From positions 15,770,466-15,834,465 of the forward strand of contig NC_092322.1 in NCBI RefSeq assembly GCF_036785885.1: DNA of 64,000 bases, given 5' to 3'. Origin of the DNA: Coffea arabica. Taxonomy: Eukaryota > Streptophyta > Magnoliopsida > Gentianales > Rubiaceae. The notes below the pieces were generated by a model. The model saw only the letters and a program-made list of their open reading frames with translations. It had not been told where the DNA came from and made no database searches. A program made the translations under genes and the position numbers. The first letter of the stretch is position 1; each line of letters begins with the position of its first letter. This document shows positions 33,603-45,228 of this stretch, in pieces.

Positions 33603-36082
33603 CTGTCATTTTAAACTTTGGAATTGACACAAACTCTGAAGTAAGTGTAACTTAATAACACTTCCATAAGAAAGGGACAATAGAATTAAATATCATACAC
33701 TTCCATAATGGGATTTGGCCATTGTTCTAAAGAGGGAAACTAAACATCTATATGAGCTTAAAATACTAGACAACCTTTCTGGTTACAGAGGTTTCTAAGA
33801 GAATAAATAAGAATGAGATTTCGAGCACAACTGATTATTGGAATAATGGAAGGCAAAATGTTCAGATCTGTTGCATTTCTTATTCTCAAAAATACATTCC
33901 AACCACTTTCTACATCATGATTACGAAAAGAAAAGGAATCCATGAATAAAGCCCCATTTGGTTTATTGGAGATTTCTCTGTTTTACAATGTCCAACTCGT
34001 CCAATTTGTTCCTCCAAAAGACAGCACTTTGGTGTCCGCTGAAATAAGTTGGACTAGGTTTCAAGGGAACTGGGGTAAATTCTTAAGCACCGAAAAGTTC
34101 AAATTCGACAGCATCGAAAGCCAATGAAAGTCGAGAAATAACTGTACAAAAGGGCAGATAGGCAATCCATAACTGTTAACTGCTTATGTGGCATTTCCTA
34201 GCTGGCTTAGCAAATGCAGGTTCAGAACAATATTAAGACTCGGCAACTGGGATTAACTGTCTTTACTTCATATTAGCTTGGGTTCCTGAGAGAAGCAAAA
34301 CCTTGGTGTGGTTGAAAAGCACTGACGCAAATTCCAAGGGAATTTAGGATGATAACAAACTTCATTTCCAACTCTGGATGAACACAAAAGAGGCTCCGAG
34401 TATTCTCAGGCGCTTCCCAGCAACAACAGCTGCTGTGCTGCAAAGCTATAATCATGTGGTCAAGATTAAAGTAAAAAGAACACAGAGGAAAATAAACCAG
34501 ATATCCCCAATATGAACACACCGCAGGGCCCAAGAAGGCTAAGGGGGAGCACTGATGCAAGCAAGTCAAGTCAAGGAAAGGGGAATTACACCATAAACTG
34601 GAACTTAGGAATTATTCAGCAAATCAGAAGTTTGGGATTCAATAGAGCCAAACCACAAATGAAAACTGCTAGAAATTCAAGGGCTTCTAGCCATGTTTGT
34701 AGATGTTGGCTTGTTCTCGGCTGATTATTTTGATTATTTCTTGGCTTGTTCATGTTTGTGATGTTCTTATTTGGTTTTGTGTTCAGATTATAGATTTTTT
34801 AATAACCAAGAAAGCTAAAATCCACAATCAACAAAAGAGTTGCTTTTGCTGATTCTAATTATTCCTATAATCACTTTCCATAATTAGATTTTACAAAATC
34901 TAAAGCAACTGAGAACAAGGCCAAAGTAAAAGATCTCAATCACCAACCAGAATATTTGGTGATGCCATGGCAAAAATGAGGTCAGAGGCTTATTGGAAGT
35001 CAAATCAAGAAGATTCGCCAGAGCACCAGCCATTCTGATGGAGACCTTATGTATCTTCTTTTTTCCCTGGCAAGGGGATTATCTTAGTATCTCCAATTTT
35101 TGAATATTAATAACACAGAATAGCTGTCATTATTATGGAATGGGAAACAATGGCCATTGAGTCAACCGACCATTATGAGAAAGAATTCAAAATTAAGTTC
35201 CAAACTTTGCTTAACCTGGTCTAAATGTGTCAGTCGAAAGGAGAAATATTAGGAAGTTGTCTAGACCATTATTTTGCAAGATTTGAGAATTCGTAAGCTC
35301 TGACTACCCCAAGAATATATTATACTCAATTAACTACTACTTTTCTATCAATGACAGACATGGTATGAATAGCCACTGGAGACTAATACTTGAAGCCCAT
35401 ATTCCCCAAGCCCAAACTACCAATTTAGAAATATAAGCGTTGCACCTCTAGTTTTTCAATTTGCATTCTCCAGTGATGGATAGATTTCTTGCATTTTTTT
35501 TTGGGGGACCATAAATTCAACCTGTGCTGTGTACAGAAAAGGATGGAACAAGCAAATTATAACTAAAGAAAGCAAATTAATAAAAACGAGAATATCCAAA
35601 TGAACAGTAGATATCTTCACCATATCAGCCACAAGGAACTAATCAAAGTATTAAAGTGCACATAAGTAATTACTGCTATTACCTATAGCAAACAACATAC
35701 ATGATTTAATGCAAAAGCAGAAATCAGGGCCAAACCAGAATGCTCCTGGGACATGCACAATGATGCATGACATAGGGAAATACAAGCAGAATTTGGGAAA
35801 AAAACAAAATTAATGGCCACAGTAATATCGGTGAAAGAATCTGTCTGATATCTAGCTAACAGATCACCATTCAAACGCTACTTCACCTATAAGATCACAT
35901 GAACAGAATTTGACAGAACTGAAAGAAAAGGCAACATAGTAGTTAGTGTTTCACTTTTTTTTTTTGGGGTGCTTCACGTCTTTATCTTCATGTTGGATCA
36001 TTTCAGACAAGTGTTGGTAGTGCAAATAGGGAGTTGTGTAACAGGGACATGGAGAACAATTGAGAAGGAAAAGAGAGACTTA
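33603..36082. other. 3' flank of CNL1, no ORF; paralogous to 55190-58245
   Basis: Blocks such as GTTTGGGATTCAA, GCTTCCTAGCAACAACAG-like and CCATATCAGCCACAAGGAACTA occur in the same order downstream of CNL2. No protein-coding stretch is convincing. Because a GTAAGT donor follows the CNL1 stop, one or more of the conserved blocks may be non-coding 3' exons. I cannot place the acceptor. Confidence 0.5.
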
Positions 36083-36105
36083 CTTGAGGGTTGAAGGAAC
36101 CTTGA
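36083..36105 (-). promoter_or_regulatory. Short 3' UTR stretch ending in a GTAAGT splice donor (CNL1)
   Basis: On the minus strand the stop TAA is followed within about 22 bases by CTCAA|GTAAGTCTC, a near-ideal plant donor. CNL2 has the same arrangement (58251). A stop less than 50 bases before a junction normally escapes nonsense-mediated decay. Confidence 0.55.
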
Positions 36106-39078
36106 TTAAACTACTGGAAATTCAGCAACAAATTGAACAAAAGGTTGTATGACATTCCCCAAACCAGGATCTTTCCATTGCAACAACTTCCACCACTCCA
36201 GCTCTTCTTTCAAGATTTCAACAGCTCTAAAGGCCGGGGGAGGATTTGGTTGTCCACCGATGCTGGAAAAAGACAGAGGCATCCTTGCAAGATTTTTACA
36301 CCCCATTAACCTTATATTCTCAATTGAATCACAGATTATTGTTCCCTCACAGATGCTCCTTAGTTTTGGTAGATGTTGTAAAGTCAACTTTTTAAGCCTT
36401 GGGAAGTTGATGTAGGTTATGAATGAGTGTTGGTCATCGTCACTTGGACTGAAAACCATGTTGCCACCTTCCTTATCAGCTATTATCTCTTCCAATCTAT
36501 CACAAGACAGTACTTCAACTACTTCCAGATTTTGCAGGTGCTGCAGCAACCATGGTGTGAATATTGTTGTCATCGTATTGCACCGGCTGATGCTAATCGA
36601 TTTTAGATGGCAAAAGATCCTACATGGAGGACGGTCAAACTCAATTTCGCATTTGAAAAGTCCAACAAAATTTGGCAAGAAATGGAGACTCAAATGCTCA
36701 ATGCTTTCCAGGGGGGCCCAAGGAGATAATATTCTCTTTCCAACTAGTTGGTCATCAGAAGAGGATACCTTCATGATGCACTCTAGTTCAGGACAATTGT
36801 CAATTAAACAGCCAGTCAAGCCACTTTTTTGAATATTGAACAATGAAAAAGCAGTAGTTAAGCAGGTGCCTAGGCCGTGACATTTTATTATAGCAAGTTG
36901 TTGAATGTCCTCTGGCAGCACTATGGCATTCTTTCCTTCTAGTTCCATGCCCCTAAGCGTCACCTTCTTGTTAGTTATTTGGCATGGACCTGGAGACAGA
37001 AACCTTAACTGGCTCAGACTTGGTCTCACTTCAATAGTATAAAAAATGGGAGTTTCATAGCTCTGGTGATACCTAACAAAATGACAAAGAGTGTCTATAT
37101 CATAAAATCCACCTTGAAATTCTTCCAGATGTTTCAGTGCCTTTAGTTCTTCTACTCTGACTTCCACATCTTCTGGAATCCGAAGGCTTTGAAGATGGGA
37201 GAGTCTGTATATTGTACCATCTGGAATCATCCTCAACCCTGTCCTATCCATGTTTAGGCAGTTCAGATTGACCAATCTTTCCATGCCTTCAGGTACATTG
37301 TTGATAGCAGTATGGCATAAATCTAACTCCCTTAATGCCTTGAGCTTCCCTATTGGCGGTACAAAACTGAGTCTACAACAATCAAACAGTAACAGTGCAG
37401 TAAGGTTCCCCAATTGTGAAATACTGTTTGGCAGCATTTCAAGTTCACAGTTGCGGCTTAAATTCAGAACTCGGAGGGCTCTCAACCGAAAAAAGAATGA
37501 ATCAGGAATTAACCTCAATGGATTACTCGCCAAATTCAAGCTTGAAAGTTTAGGACAGTTAGGTGATGTGCCTGACGAAATTAATGATATGTTGTTATGT
37601 AGCAATGAGACCTTTTCCAAGTCCCCTTTCCATTCAATCTCATCTGGTATATGTTTCAAGCATCTTCCAGATTTTACCATATACTTACTGTCAAAGTCCA
37701 TTATCGTTAGTGCCATATCTCTTATCAAACAATGCATCTTGACACATTCAGTTTCTCTATAATTACTCACATTAACTTCAGTATGGCTTTCCAATAAGCA
37801 TATACTTTCAAGTCTTTTCAGCATCACATGACCCTGGTCAAATAACGATAGCCTTGATCTTCTTTTATCCATGACTCCTTCCAAAATCAACAATCTTATT
37901 AATTCATCCCTTGGAATTTTGTAGTTTTCAGGGTAGAAAGAGCAATACAAGAAGCATTCCTTCAGTCTGCTATCTCTCAAGTGATTAAAACTGAGATGTA
38001 AGCTATCAAAGAGATTGCCATTTTGCCCAAGAAAAGATCCTTCCAACTCTTCCAAGGCTTCCCTCCACTCATGAATGTCATCCACTCCCTTCATGTTTCC
38101 AGCCAAGGTGATAATCCCTAGTGGCAGACCACCGCATCTTTGAACCATAGACTTCGCAATCTCCTTTACATCCAAAGGAAGTTCAAGTGAAGGGCGAAGT
38201 TTCTCCAGAAACAATGTCCAAGCTTCTTTCTCGCAAAGAGGTTTGACTTTTATTTCCTTTTGGCAACCGACTTGATGACACACTTCTAATGATCGACTGG
38301 TTACTATCAACTTGCTTCCATCTAAACCTAAAGGAATTCCAATTTTATTTATGTCAAATGGGATCCATACATCATCCAATATGATCACAAAATCTTCCAT
38401 TCTGCTTAATGCCAGGAACAATTTGGCTGCCCTTTTCCTCTCATCTTCCTCATTTGAGAGATCCACATTTATGGCTATGGCAACACTGTCCTGTAATTTA
38501 TGGATGGTCCCCTCTTGTGAGGCAGTAACCCAGTAAACTTTATCAGAGAATTTAGTTCCAATGACAAAATCCTCATAGATACGTTTTGCTAAAGTTGTCT
38601 TGCCTACTCCTGCCATACCATATATTCCAACACTTGAGATCCCATCATTCATAAGCCATGCCCAGATTTCTTTCAAATTTGTTTCAATTTTTTGGCCTTG
38701 CCACTCTGTTTCTACTAGCAGCCCATCAGGCAAAATCTCCTCTAGAGATGCACCCAGCTCTGTAACTTCCTTAATCATTTTATCAGCATGTTGCACCATC
38801 TTCAAACGCGCATATATACTGTAAAAGCTAGCTTGCTGGGCTTGTTCTTTGAGGCTTCCAAATTCTATTTTTATTTCATCTACTGCTTTAAGCCACTCTT
38901 CAACTGCCCTCTTCCTTTTCTTTCGCAGGTGTGACTGTGCACCTTGGACTCTCGCGATCATATTGTCCCATTGATGCCTCAAATGATCAAGTTCTTTTTG
39001 AACATGTTGCATCTTCTTCTCAAGGGAAATGTAACCATATAATGGTCTGATACCAAGGTCTATAAGTTTATTAGCCAT
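36106..39078 (-). CDS. CC-NB-ARC-LRR immune receptor CNL1
   Basis: An intact 990-codon single-exon receptor. Residues 1-110 form a basic coiled coil (LEKKMQHVQKELDHL, KKRKRAVEEWL). The NB-ARC has a P-loop GMAGVGKTT (154-162), kinase 2 IILDDVW (232-238), RNBS-B KLIVTSRS (256-263), CGGLPLG (315-321), RNBS-D CFLYCSFYPENY (375-386) and MHC at 448-450 in place of MHD. About 500 residues of irregular LRRs follow (LRALRVLNLSRN..LEMLPNSI type), ending VAEFPVV. Such proteins are cytosolic sensors of pathogen effectors that exchange ADP for ATP and assemble into resistosomes. The style resembles RPS5/RPS2-like CNLs. The ATG lies just after a likely leader-intron acceptor. CNL2 is the close paralog. The pathogen recognised is unknown. 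Confidence 0.95.
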   Translation of the reverse strand: MANKLIDLGIRPLYGYISLEKKMQHVQKELDHLRHQWDNMIARVQGAQSHLRKKRKRAVEEWLKAVDEIKIEFGSLKEQAQQASFYSIYARLKMVQHADKMIKEVTELGASLEEILPDGLLVETEWQGQKIETNLKEIWAWLMNDGISSVGIYGMAGVGKTTLAKRIYEDFVIGTKFSDKVYWVTASQEGTIHKLQDSVAIAINVDLSNEEDERKRAAKLFLALSRMEDFVIILDDVWIPFDINKIGIPLGLDGSKLIVTSRSLEVCHQVGCQKEIKVKPLCEKEAWTLFLEKLRPSLELPLDVKEIAKSMVQRCGGLPLGIITLAGNMKGVDDIHEWREALEELEGSFLGQNGNLFDSLHLSFNHLRDSRLKECFLYCSFYPENYKIPRDELIRLLILEGVMDKRRSRLSLFDQGHVMLKRLESICLLESHTEVNVSNYRETECVKMHCLIRDMALTIMDFDSKYMVKSGRCLKHIPDEIEWKGDLEKVSLLHNNISLISSGTSPNCPKLSSLNLASNPLRLIPDSFFFRLRALRVLNLSRNCELEMLPNSISQLGNLTALLLFDCCRLSFVPPIGKLKALRELDLCHTAINNVPEGMERLVNLNCLNMDRTGLRMIPDGTIYRLSHLQSLRIPEDVEVRVEELKALKHLEEFQGGFYDIDTLCHFVRYHQSYETPIFYTIEVRPSLSQLRFLSPGPCQITNKKVTLRGMELEGKNAIVLPEDIQQLAIIKCHGLGTCLTTAFSLFNIQKSGLTGCLIDNCPELECIMKVSSSDDQLVGKRILSPWAPLESIEHLSLHFLPNFVGLFKCEIEFDRPPCRIFCHLKSISISRCNTMTTIFTPWLLQHLQNLEVVEVLSCDRLEEIIADKEGGNMVFSPSDDDQHSFITYINFPRLKKLTLQHLPKLRSICEGTIICDSIENIRLMGCKNLARMPLSFSSIGGQPNPPPAFRAVEILKEELEWWKLLQWKDPGLGNVIQPFVQFVAEFPVV

Positions 39079-39833
39079 GTTCCCTACCCAAAAAAAAAAA
39101 AAAAAAAGAGGAATAATTAACTTGGTTTCCCAAAAACTAAAGACAAAACATCAAAGGTTTTTGAAAGCATATAAGCCTTACAAAATCAGTTTATGGATAT
39201 TATAAAATTCCTCAATGAAATTGCTGACAATGTCAGAGTTAGTATCTAACAATAAATTCATGATGAGCTTCACGGACATTACTCCTTGGTCAACTCTGTT
39301 TTTATAGTTCAAGGATTATTTTAATAATATGTTTTTACTTTAATTGATTTTACTTGTAATGCATCTCTGACACAATACATACAGAATCCTCTTGAAAAGG
39401 TGTATTTGAACTGTTTGGATTTGATACCCTACAGGCCAAGTCCATTGGAGTTGTTTGGATAACTCAAGACTCTTCAGATTTAGAATCCACCGTAAGTCCC
39501 AAAGGATTTCACCTATTAGAAACGATTGGAATGGAAATTCATTCAACTAATGTCATTTGAAATTCCTCTCTCTAACTCTTTCTATGATTTCAATCTACCA
39601 ATCAGCGCAATCTCATATTTCTTTTCCTTCTCTTTCTTTCTATTTGTTTTCTTTAGCCATTCTCGCTTTCGAACAAGGCAAAAAACAAAGTCTCTGTTAA
39701 TCCTGTATAATTGCCACATACAAGATAGCAAATTTACCAAGAAGAATTACAGACCAAGTAGGTGTTTGAATTCTGATTGAACCACATGAGTCACTTTTAT
39801 CAATTTGGCTATGGAAGGAATGTTAGTTGTGAC

Positions 39834-40836
39834 TATAGGTGTCAAACAAACCCATTTAGTTAAATTTACCCATATCCGCCCATGAATAGTTGGGTATAAG
39901 TATCTTAAGTTTTTATATATGGGTACAAATAGGTTATCCAATAATACCCATTTACTAAATTGGTATAATTGGGTAACCCACCAAACCCAACTAACCTATT
40001 TAGAATTGTCTTCACAATCACATCCATTTAGAATTGTGTTCAACAATAGTATTTTAATTTCTTCAGCACCTTTGACCAAACGTAGCACCAGAAAATGGAG
40101 AACCTAATGAAAATGTGGGAGAATCTGTTGGCTAGTTTTCAACTTAAAAACAAAAAATAACTATACACTCGGAGATTTTTCTATCGTGTTTTCATTAGTG
40201 TTTTCCTAGTATCCAGTTTCAAGTTCTTAGATTCTTCATTTTTTTATAATGTTAACTACTTTTGTTTCAATTATTATTATTATTTGTTGGTTTTATCTCA
40301 GCATTTTATTTTCTCGTAGTTTGTTAACTTACTCATTTTTCAGCATTACCAATTTATGACAATCTTTATCCTCCTCTCCTACCTTCCAAAATGAAAATTT
40401 AAATTTACACACAGAAAAAAATGTTAGGGGTTAAAAGTTTTTGGATTAAGTTTTTATGTTAACTTTCATATTATTTAGTTCAAAATTTTATATTCTTATT
40501 GTTCAATTATTAAACAGTATGCAATTTTGCGACATAGCGTACGGATGAAAAAAAATGGTAATTAGACTTATTGGGCATTACAAGTAGCTATTTAAAATTA
40601 ATGATAGATGCAAACTGCAAAGGGCGGTATAAATTGGTAATTTAGTTTACAAAATAAATTTAGATGGGTCTATAAAAAATTAGAATAATTGGGTTATAAA
40701 TGAGTAATTGAATTACTCAACTCATTTTTTGACTTATCCATTTATAACCATCTAATTAAATGGGCATAAATGGGTTGACTCATTTATACTCGTTACCTAT
40801 TTTAACCCACCCAAGTCACCCATTTTGACACCTCTA
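39834..40836. mobile_element. hAT-type non-autonomous element (1003 bp) in the CNL1 leader intron
   Basis: Termini TATAGGTGTCAAA and TTTGACACCTCTA are inverted repeats (12 of 13). The 8-bp duplications are GTTGTGAC (39826-39833) and GTTGTGCC (40837-40844). The paralogous site in CNL2 is empty and intact (GTTGTGAC at 61952-61959). Inside are GGGTTAACCCAT-like repeated motifs but no transposase. Confidence 0.88.
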
Positions 40837-41133
40837 GTTGTGCCCTTGCATTAGCTCAACAAAACTTTGTTGTGTGAACTAAGAAAACCATCATTATTTT
40901 TTTACCAAAATTGGGATTAATCTTCAAGCAAGCTTTTATCTTAGGGATGTTTAGACGAAAGCCAATCAGGAGTTTGAGTATATGCCTAAACCCCAAGAAG
41001 GTCCATGTGTACCACGCGACATGCCATATAGTGTAGTAATACCAATTATTGACCACGATGCGCCCTACCTTGTCTACTACCTGCTAGACAAGGTATGACC
41101 CACCAACATTACTTGGTGATCAGTTATTGATAC

Positions 41134-42454
41134 CAAGGTTTGCAAAATCGGGATCTTATGTAGGATCAATTTTAGTTTCATAGGATCGGATCATTGGATC
41201 GTAAGATCCCACCAAAAACTCCCAAATTAACTAAATTAATTAATTTGAAGTTCATATACAACTTTGTACAACCAAAATGATATCAAATAAGTAAATTATT
41301 TATAAACATATAGCATGTTTTACCTATAGTTTGACAAGCAATAAAGAAAAAGAATATAAACAGTTATAAATTATGATTACAAGTTTTAAACCCAAATGCT
41401 TTACAGTTTACACAACAATAATTTCAAATCTAAAATAAGCGTTAATCTCCAACAATAATAAAAAGTCATAACTTCCCTCTAACATTAAAATCATTAATTA
41501 TTTACGTATCTCAATTATTTTTAGACCTTTTTTGACCTCTAGTAAAACCGAGACTTCTAGTAAAATCTAGACCAACATAGAAGAATAAACACCATTAACA
41601 CAACTTCAAATGCAATTCACAAGAATATTAAGTAATACAAGGACAACAAATATTAGAAACAAGCACTAGAATAAAATCCACAACTATATATATTTTAATG
41701 TCACAAAATAGCTACAAAAAAAAAAAAGAAAGAAAAGCAACGGAACCCTAAAATGAAAAAAAAAGGTCTGGGCATCTTGTCTAATTAAAAATAAGAATAC
41801 AACCCATCTTAACACTTAATATTAAAAGCATTTAGTACACATATATAGCTGATAGGCATAATTAAAAAAAAACAATCAAATTAGGGGTTACGGGTACTCG
41901 CGGTTGTTTTCGTTGGGCGACTTCTTCTACTAGAAATTCCTTGAGTTTAAACAAGGATACAAAGTCAATAGAGAATTAGAAATGGGAGATTAGCAAAATT
42001 TTGGAAAATTTTATTGGAATCTAGATGGAAAAGAAGTTTGGAATGGAGATGGGGAAAAACCAACGAGGATTTCTCTCTTTTCGTCCTTTGTGACTTTGTC
42101 TCTGTTTGTTTCATTCATTTGTTCCTGAAACTTTTGTTTTTGAGATAAAAATTGTTACAAAATTATAATTAAGGGATCTAATTCTTTGATAAGTTACAAA
42201 CCTGCTCCAAATGTTTCCATTTAGTTTCAAAATTTAGCCCCACATTTACAAAATTTTCAAAACTTCATAGGATCGCAATGGGATCATAGGATTGTACAAT
42301 CCTATGTACGATCGTATGATTCCACTAACGATTCTAATGATCCTATGCATATTAAGGCAATTTTTGATTCTATGCATGATCCATATCGATTTTGCTGATC
42401 CGAATCGTAGGATCGTACGATCCTACGATCTGGATCGCGATTTTGACAACCATG
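41134..42454. mobile_element. hAT-like element with GATCGTACGATC palindromes (1321 bp)
   Basis: Perfect 8-bp duplication ATTGATAC at 41126-41133 and 42455-42462. Termini CAAGGTTTGCAAAATCG and CGATTTTGACAACCATG form an imperfect inverted repeat. Sub-terminal sequence near both ends is rich in GGATCGTA/TACGATCC motifs, including a 26-base perfect palindrome at 42404-42429. The middle (41220-42180) is AT-rich and has no transposase. A shorter relative is at 57151-57537. Confidence 0.8.
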
Positions 42455-43216
42455 ATTGATACCAATGCACCACATAGCAATGTCAACTGGTGCACATGGA
42501 GCATCTGATAATTTTGCCCTAAACCCCGATTCACTTTTTCGCTACAAAGGTCTGAATCTGGTGAGTTTATTGTCATGCGATGAGCAAGCTTGGGCTTGGC
42601 AAATATGAGAAGTAATGGTACCTGGTCTTTTTTATTTTTTGGATTTTTTCACATTGCATCTAAATCAGATTTCATCATTTTATGATTAAACAAGGTTCAG
42701 TACTGAACAATGGGTTTAACTAATTTGTTCAAATGCTTTTTGTTTTCAAACGATTTATTCCAATCCATAAGCATCCATTTGAAATTCTTCATAAAACCCT
42801 GATAAATCCTTGCTGATTGAATCCAGATTGAAAAAGCTCAACACTCGTTCCTGTATGCAACTTTTCAAATCACTTGCTCACTTTACTAATCAGTTGAAAC
42901 AAATACATCCTAACATTGCAATGAAGAACAGGCAAATTATTTGCTTTTAAAAAATTGGTAAAATTAACCAAGAACAAAAACAAGACAAGGAACCATTACA
43001 ATGAAAACTACCCCTAAGCAATTCCCAACAAGAAATTAACCAGAAAAACCAAGAAAAACAAAAAACCAAAAAAAAAAAATTCAGCTTAATCTGAAATTAT
43101 TCATGCTTTTTGGAAACCTAGAACTAAAAAATTCTTCGTACATTTGAATTCAAAATTAATCAGACACAGAAAATTCATCGAAAATCATAAAACGCAAACA
43201 ATAATTGTCGTATTAC

Positions 43217-43450
43217 CTCAAATGCTGCGCTGAAATTCACCAAACTTGATGGAGAGAAGCTGGTGCCGCCTGGACGATCTGGAAGAACAGATGCCGATAA
43301 AAATTTCTCCAGAAATGTATAGTGAAGTAAATACATGAGTCCGAGTTGACTCAAATGACGAAAGGCCAAGACTTTCAGGTGGGAACTTGGAAGTCAATAG
43401 CGGTAAAATGTGAAGAAATTTCCTGCAGTTTTCTTCGAAATTCTGTAGGG
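43217..43450 (-). other. Predicted non-coding first exon and promoter-proximal region of CNL1
   Basis: Sequence up to the predicted donor is highly conserved with 62562-62790 in module II (GTCCGAGTTGACTCA, GACTTTCAGGTGGGAAC, GAAGAAATTTCCTGCAG). Flanking sequence further out diverges. Conservation of this block next to a shared donor supports a leader exon. The exact transcription start is not visible. Confidence 0.55.
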
Positions 43451-43484
43451 TAATATTGCCGTTAACCCCCTGTTGTTATAAGCT

Positions 43485-44480
43485 TGTGTGATTTTGCCTC
43501 CTAAATTTTACTTATCATCAATTGACTTGAGGCACAAAAGGTAGGAAAATTTTGCGGTCCTTTTTGGGTATCAGTCCCTCAATATATATCTTAGTGATTT
43601 ATAATTTAAAATTTTAAAATTATTACAATCTAAGATTCAAAAACACTTATTGTGCCATCCAATATGCATATCAACATAATGAGTCTGCAATTTCTATTTG
43701 CAAAGTCACTAATTGATAATTTAGTGCTGTTGAAAAATTGATAAGTGGTACAACAACTATCAATATTATATTATAAGCTTAGAAAAAAAATCTTTAGGAG
43801 TCTAGATGCTTAAGACGCAAGCACTGGTTGAATGGATCTAGAGCTCACAATTTGTAACTTGTGCATCTAAATTTTTACAAAAATTACAATTACATCGAAA
43901 ATGTACGAATTTACACCGATGTTGTTAGATTGAAACAACTGGTTTGAGATAGAACTTGTGAGGCCTCAAATCCGTCATTGAATTCTACAAGTTATTATTA
44001 TTGTCGGGATGCCCTAAAACATCGGGAGTATAAAAATCCAAAATCCAAATGGAAAAAAAGATAGCAATCTTGGAAAAAAAAAAAAAAAGGAAAGGAAAGG
44101 TAGAACACCATAGCAGATGTCATGTGCATGCCATGTGGACCAAAATGACTAATAAGCCTGGATGGTGAAAGCCTGCAATTAGTTGAATGGATCCGGAATC
44201 TCACAAGCTGATTTATTGTCTAGTTCAAATCGGTCGTGTAATTTTTACAACATGCGATGTAAATTGACATAGTTTTTGGTGTAAAATTTGACATTGTAAC
44301 TCATTCGTCTAAGTTTCTACAAAAATTACAATTACATTGAGATTGTACGAATTTATGCCCAATGTTGTTAGATTGAAACAACTGGTTTGAGATAGAACTT
44401 GTGAGGCCTCAAATCCCTCGTTGAATTCTACAAGTTATTATAATTGTTGGGATGCCCTAAAACATTAGGAGTATAAAAAA
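43485..44480. repeat. Dispersed repeat units upstream of module II
   Basis: Several imperfect copies of a unit containing AAAATTACAATTACATCGAAA, TGTTGTTAGATTGAAACAA and AACTTGTGAGGCCTCAAA occur at about 43860-44000 and 44290-44450. Further copies are at 46130-46510, 62950-63010 and 63750-64000. An 'AAATCCAAATGG..AAAGATAGCAATCTTG' block joins each to the module upstream repeat. No coding content. Confidence 0.7.
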
Positions 44481-44923
44481 TCCAAAATCCAAATGGAAAA
44501 AAAGATAGCAATCTTGAAAAGGAAAAAAAAAAAAAAAAAGGGAAAGGAAAGGTAGAGCACATAGCAATGTCACGTGCATGCTATGTGGACCAAATGACTA
44601 ATGAGCCTGGAGGGTGAAAGCATGCAATTAGCAACTTCAAAGAAATGTCCTTCACTTCAGGAAATTATTCTTGTAAATTCAATTGGATTTACGGGTCGTC
44701 TTCCGGTCTTCGCCGTGTAGAAGTGTACAGATTACGCGGTTAAGCAATTTGTGACTTTCGGTCATTGACCTTGGTCAATGCGTCGATGGAGATTGGAGAT
44801 GATAGGAGGAAATTTGCTCTCATTTTCCCTGTAAATTCCTAGGAAGGTGGGTCTTAGTACCAAAGGGAAAAAAAAATTGTAAAAAAGAATCTTGGTAGCA
44901 AAACAAGTTGACTTTTGTAGAGT

Positions 44924-45030
44924 GTGTGTCTATATACACACACACATACACATGTATATATATATATATATATGTATACACACACATACATATATGTGTT
45001 TGTGTATATGTGCATGTGTGTGTGTGTAAT
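44924..45030. repeat. Mixed GT/CA/TA microsatellite
   Basis: Alternating GTGTGT, ACACAC and TATATA tracts with strong self-complementarity. Confidence 0.9.
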
Positions 45031-45079
45031 GTACATTTTGAGGATAAATTTGTAGATTTCTATTGAAATTTTTTTCTCC

Positions 45080-45190
45080 AAGTTACGGAGGCAGAGATTT
45101 AAGAAAGAGAGAGGATGAAGGGAGATTTGAATTGAAGAGCTCTAAGTTTGGGAGTCTCAACTTTATCAATTAGACCAAGACCTTCTTAAC
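45080..45190 (-). other. SINE-like A/B-box relic in the module repeat
   Basis: On the minus strand CTTGGTCTAATTGATAAAG (box A-like) precedes CTCTTCAATTCAAATCTCC (box B-like) by about 35 bases. The same patch recurs at 17520-17620. In the copy at 47210-47850 it is split by a Tourist-like element. No target duplication is visible, so it is old. Confidence 0.45.
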
Positions 45191-45202
45191 GCAAGTACTT
45201 TT

Positions 45203-45228
45203 GTGTGTGTGTGTGTGTGTGTGTGTGA
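45203..45228. repeat. (GT)n microsatellite
   Basis: About twelve GT units, matching a shorter run near 47858-47867 in the second copy. Confidence 0.9.

Larger units (their letters stand above)
39084..43216 (-). other. Predicted 5' UTR intron of CNL1 (4.1 kb)
   Basis: On the minus strand, TTTGAG|GTAATACG at 43217/43216 is a good donor. A T-run followed by GGGTAG|GGAACATG at 39084/39083 is a good acceptor five bases before the ATG. CNL2 has the same pair 1333 bases apart. The extra length here is mostly the elements at 39834-40836 and 41134-42454 plus adjoining sequence missing from module II. No transcript evidence is available. Confidence 0.65.
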
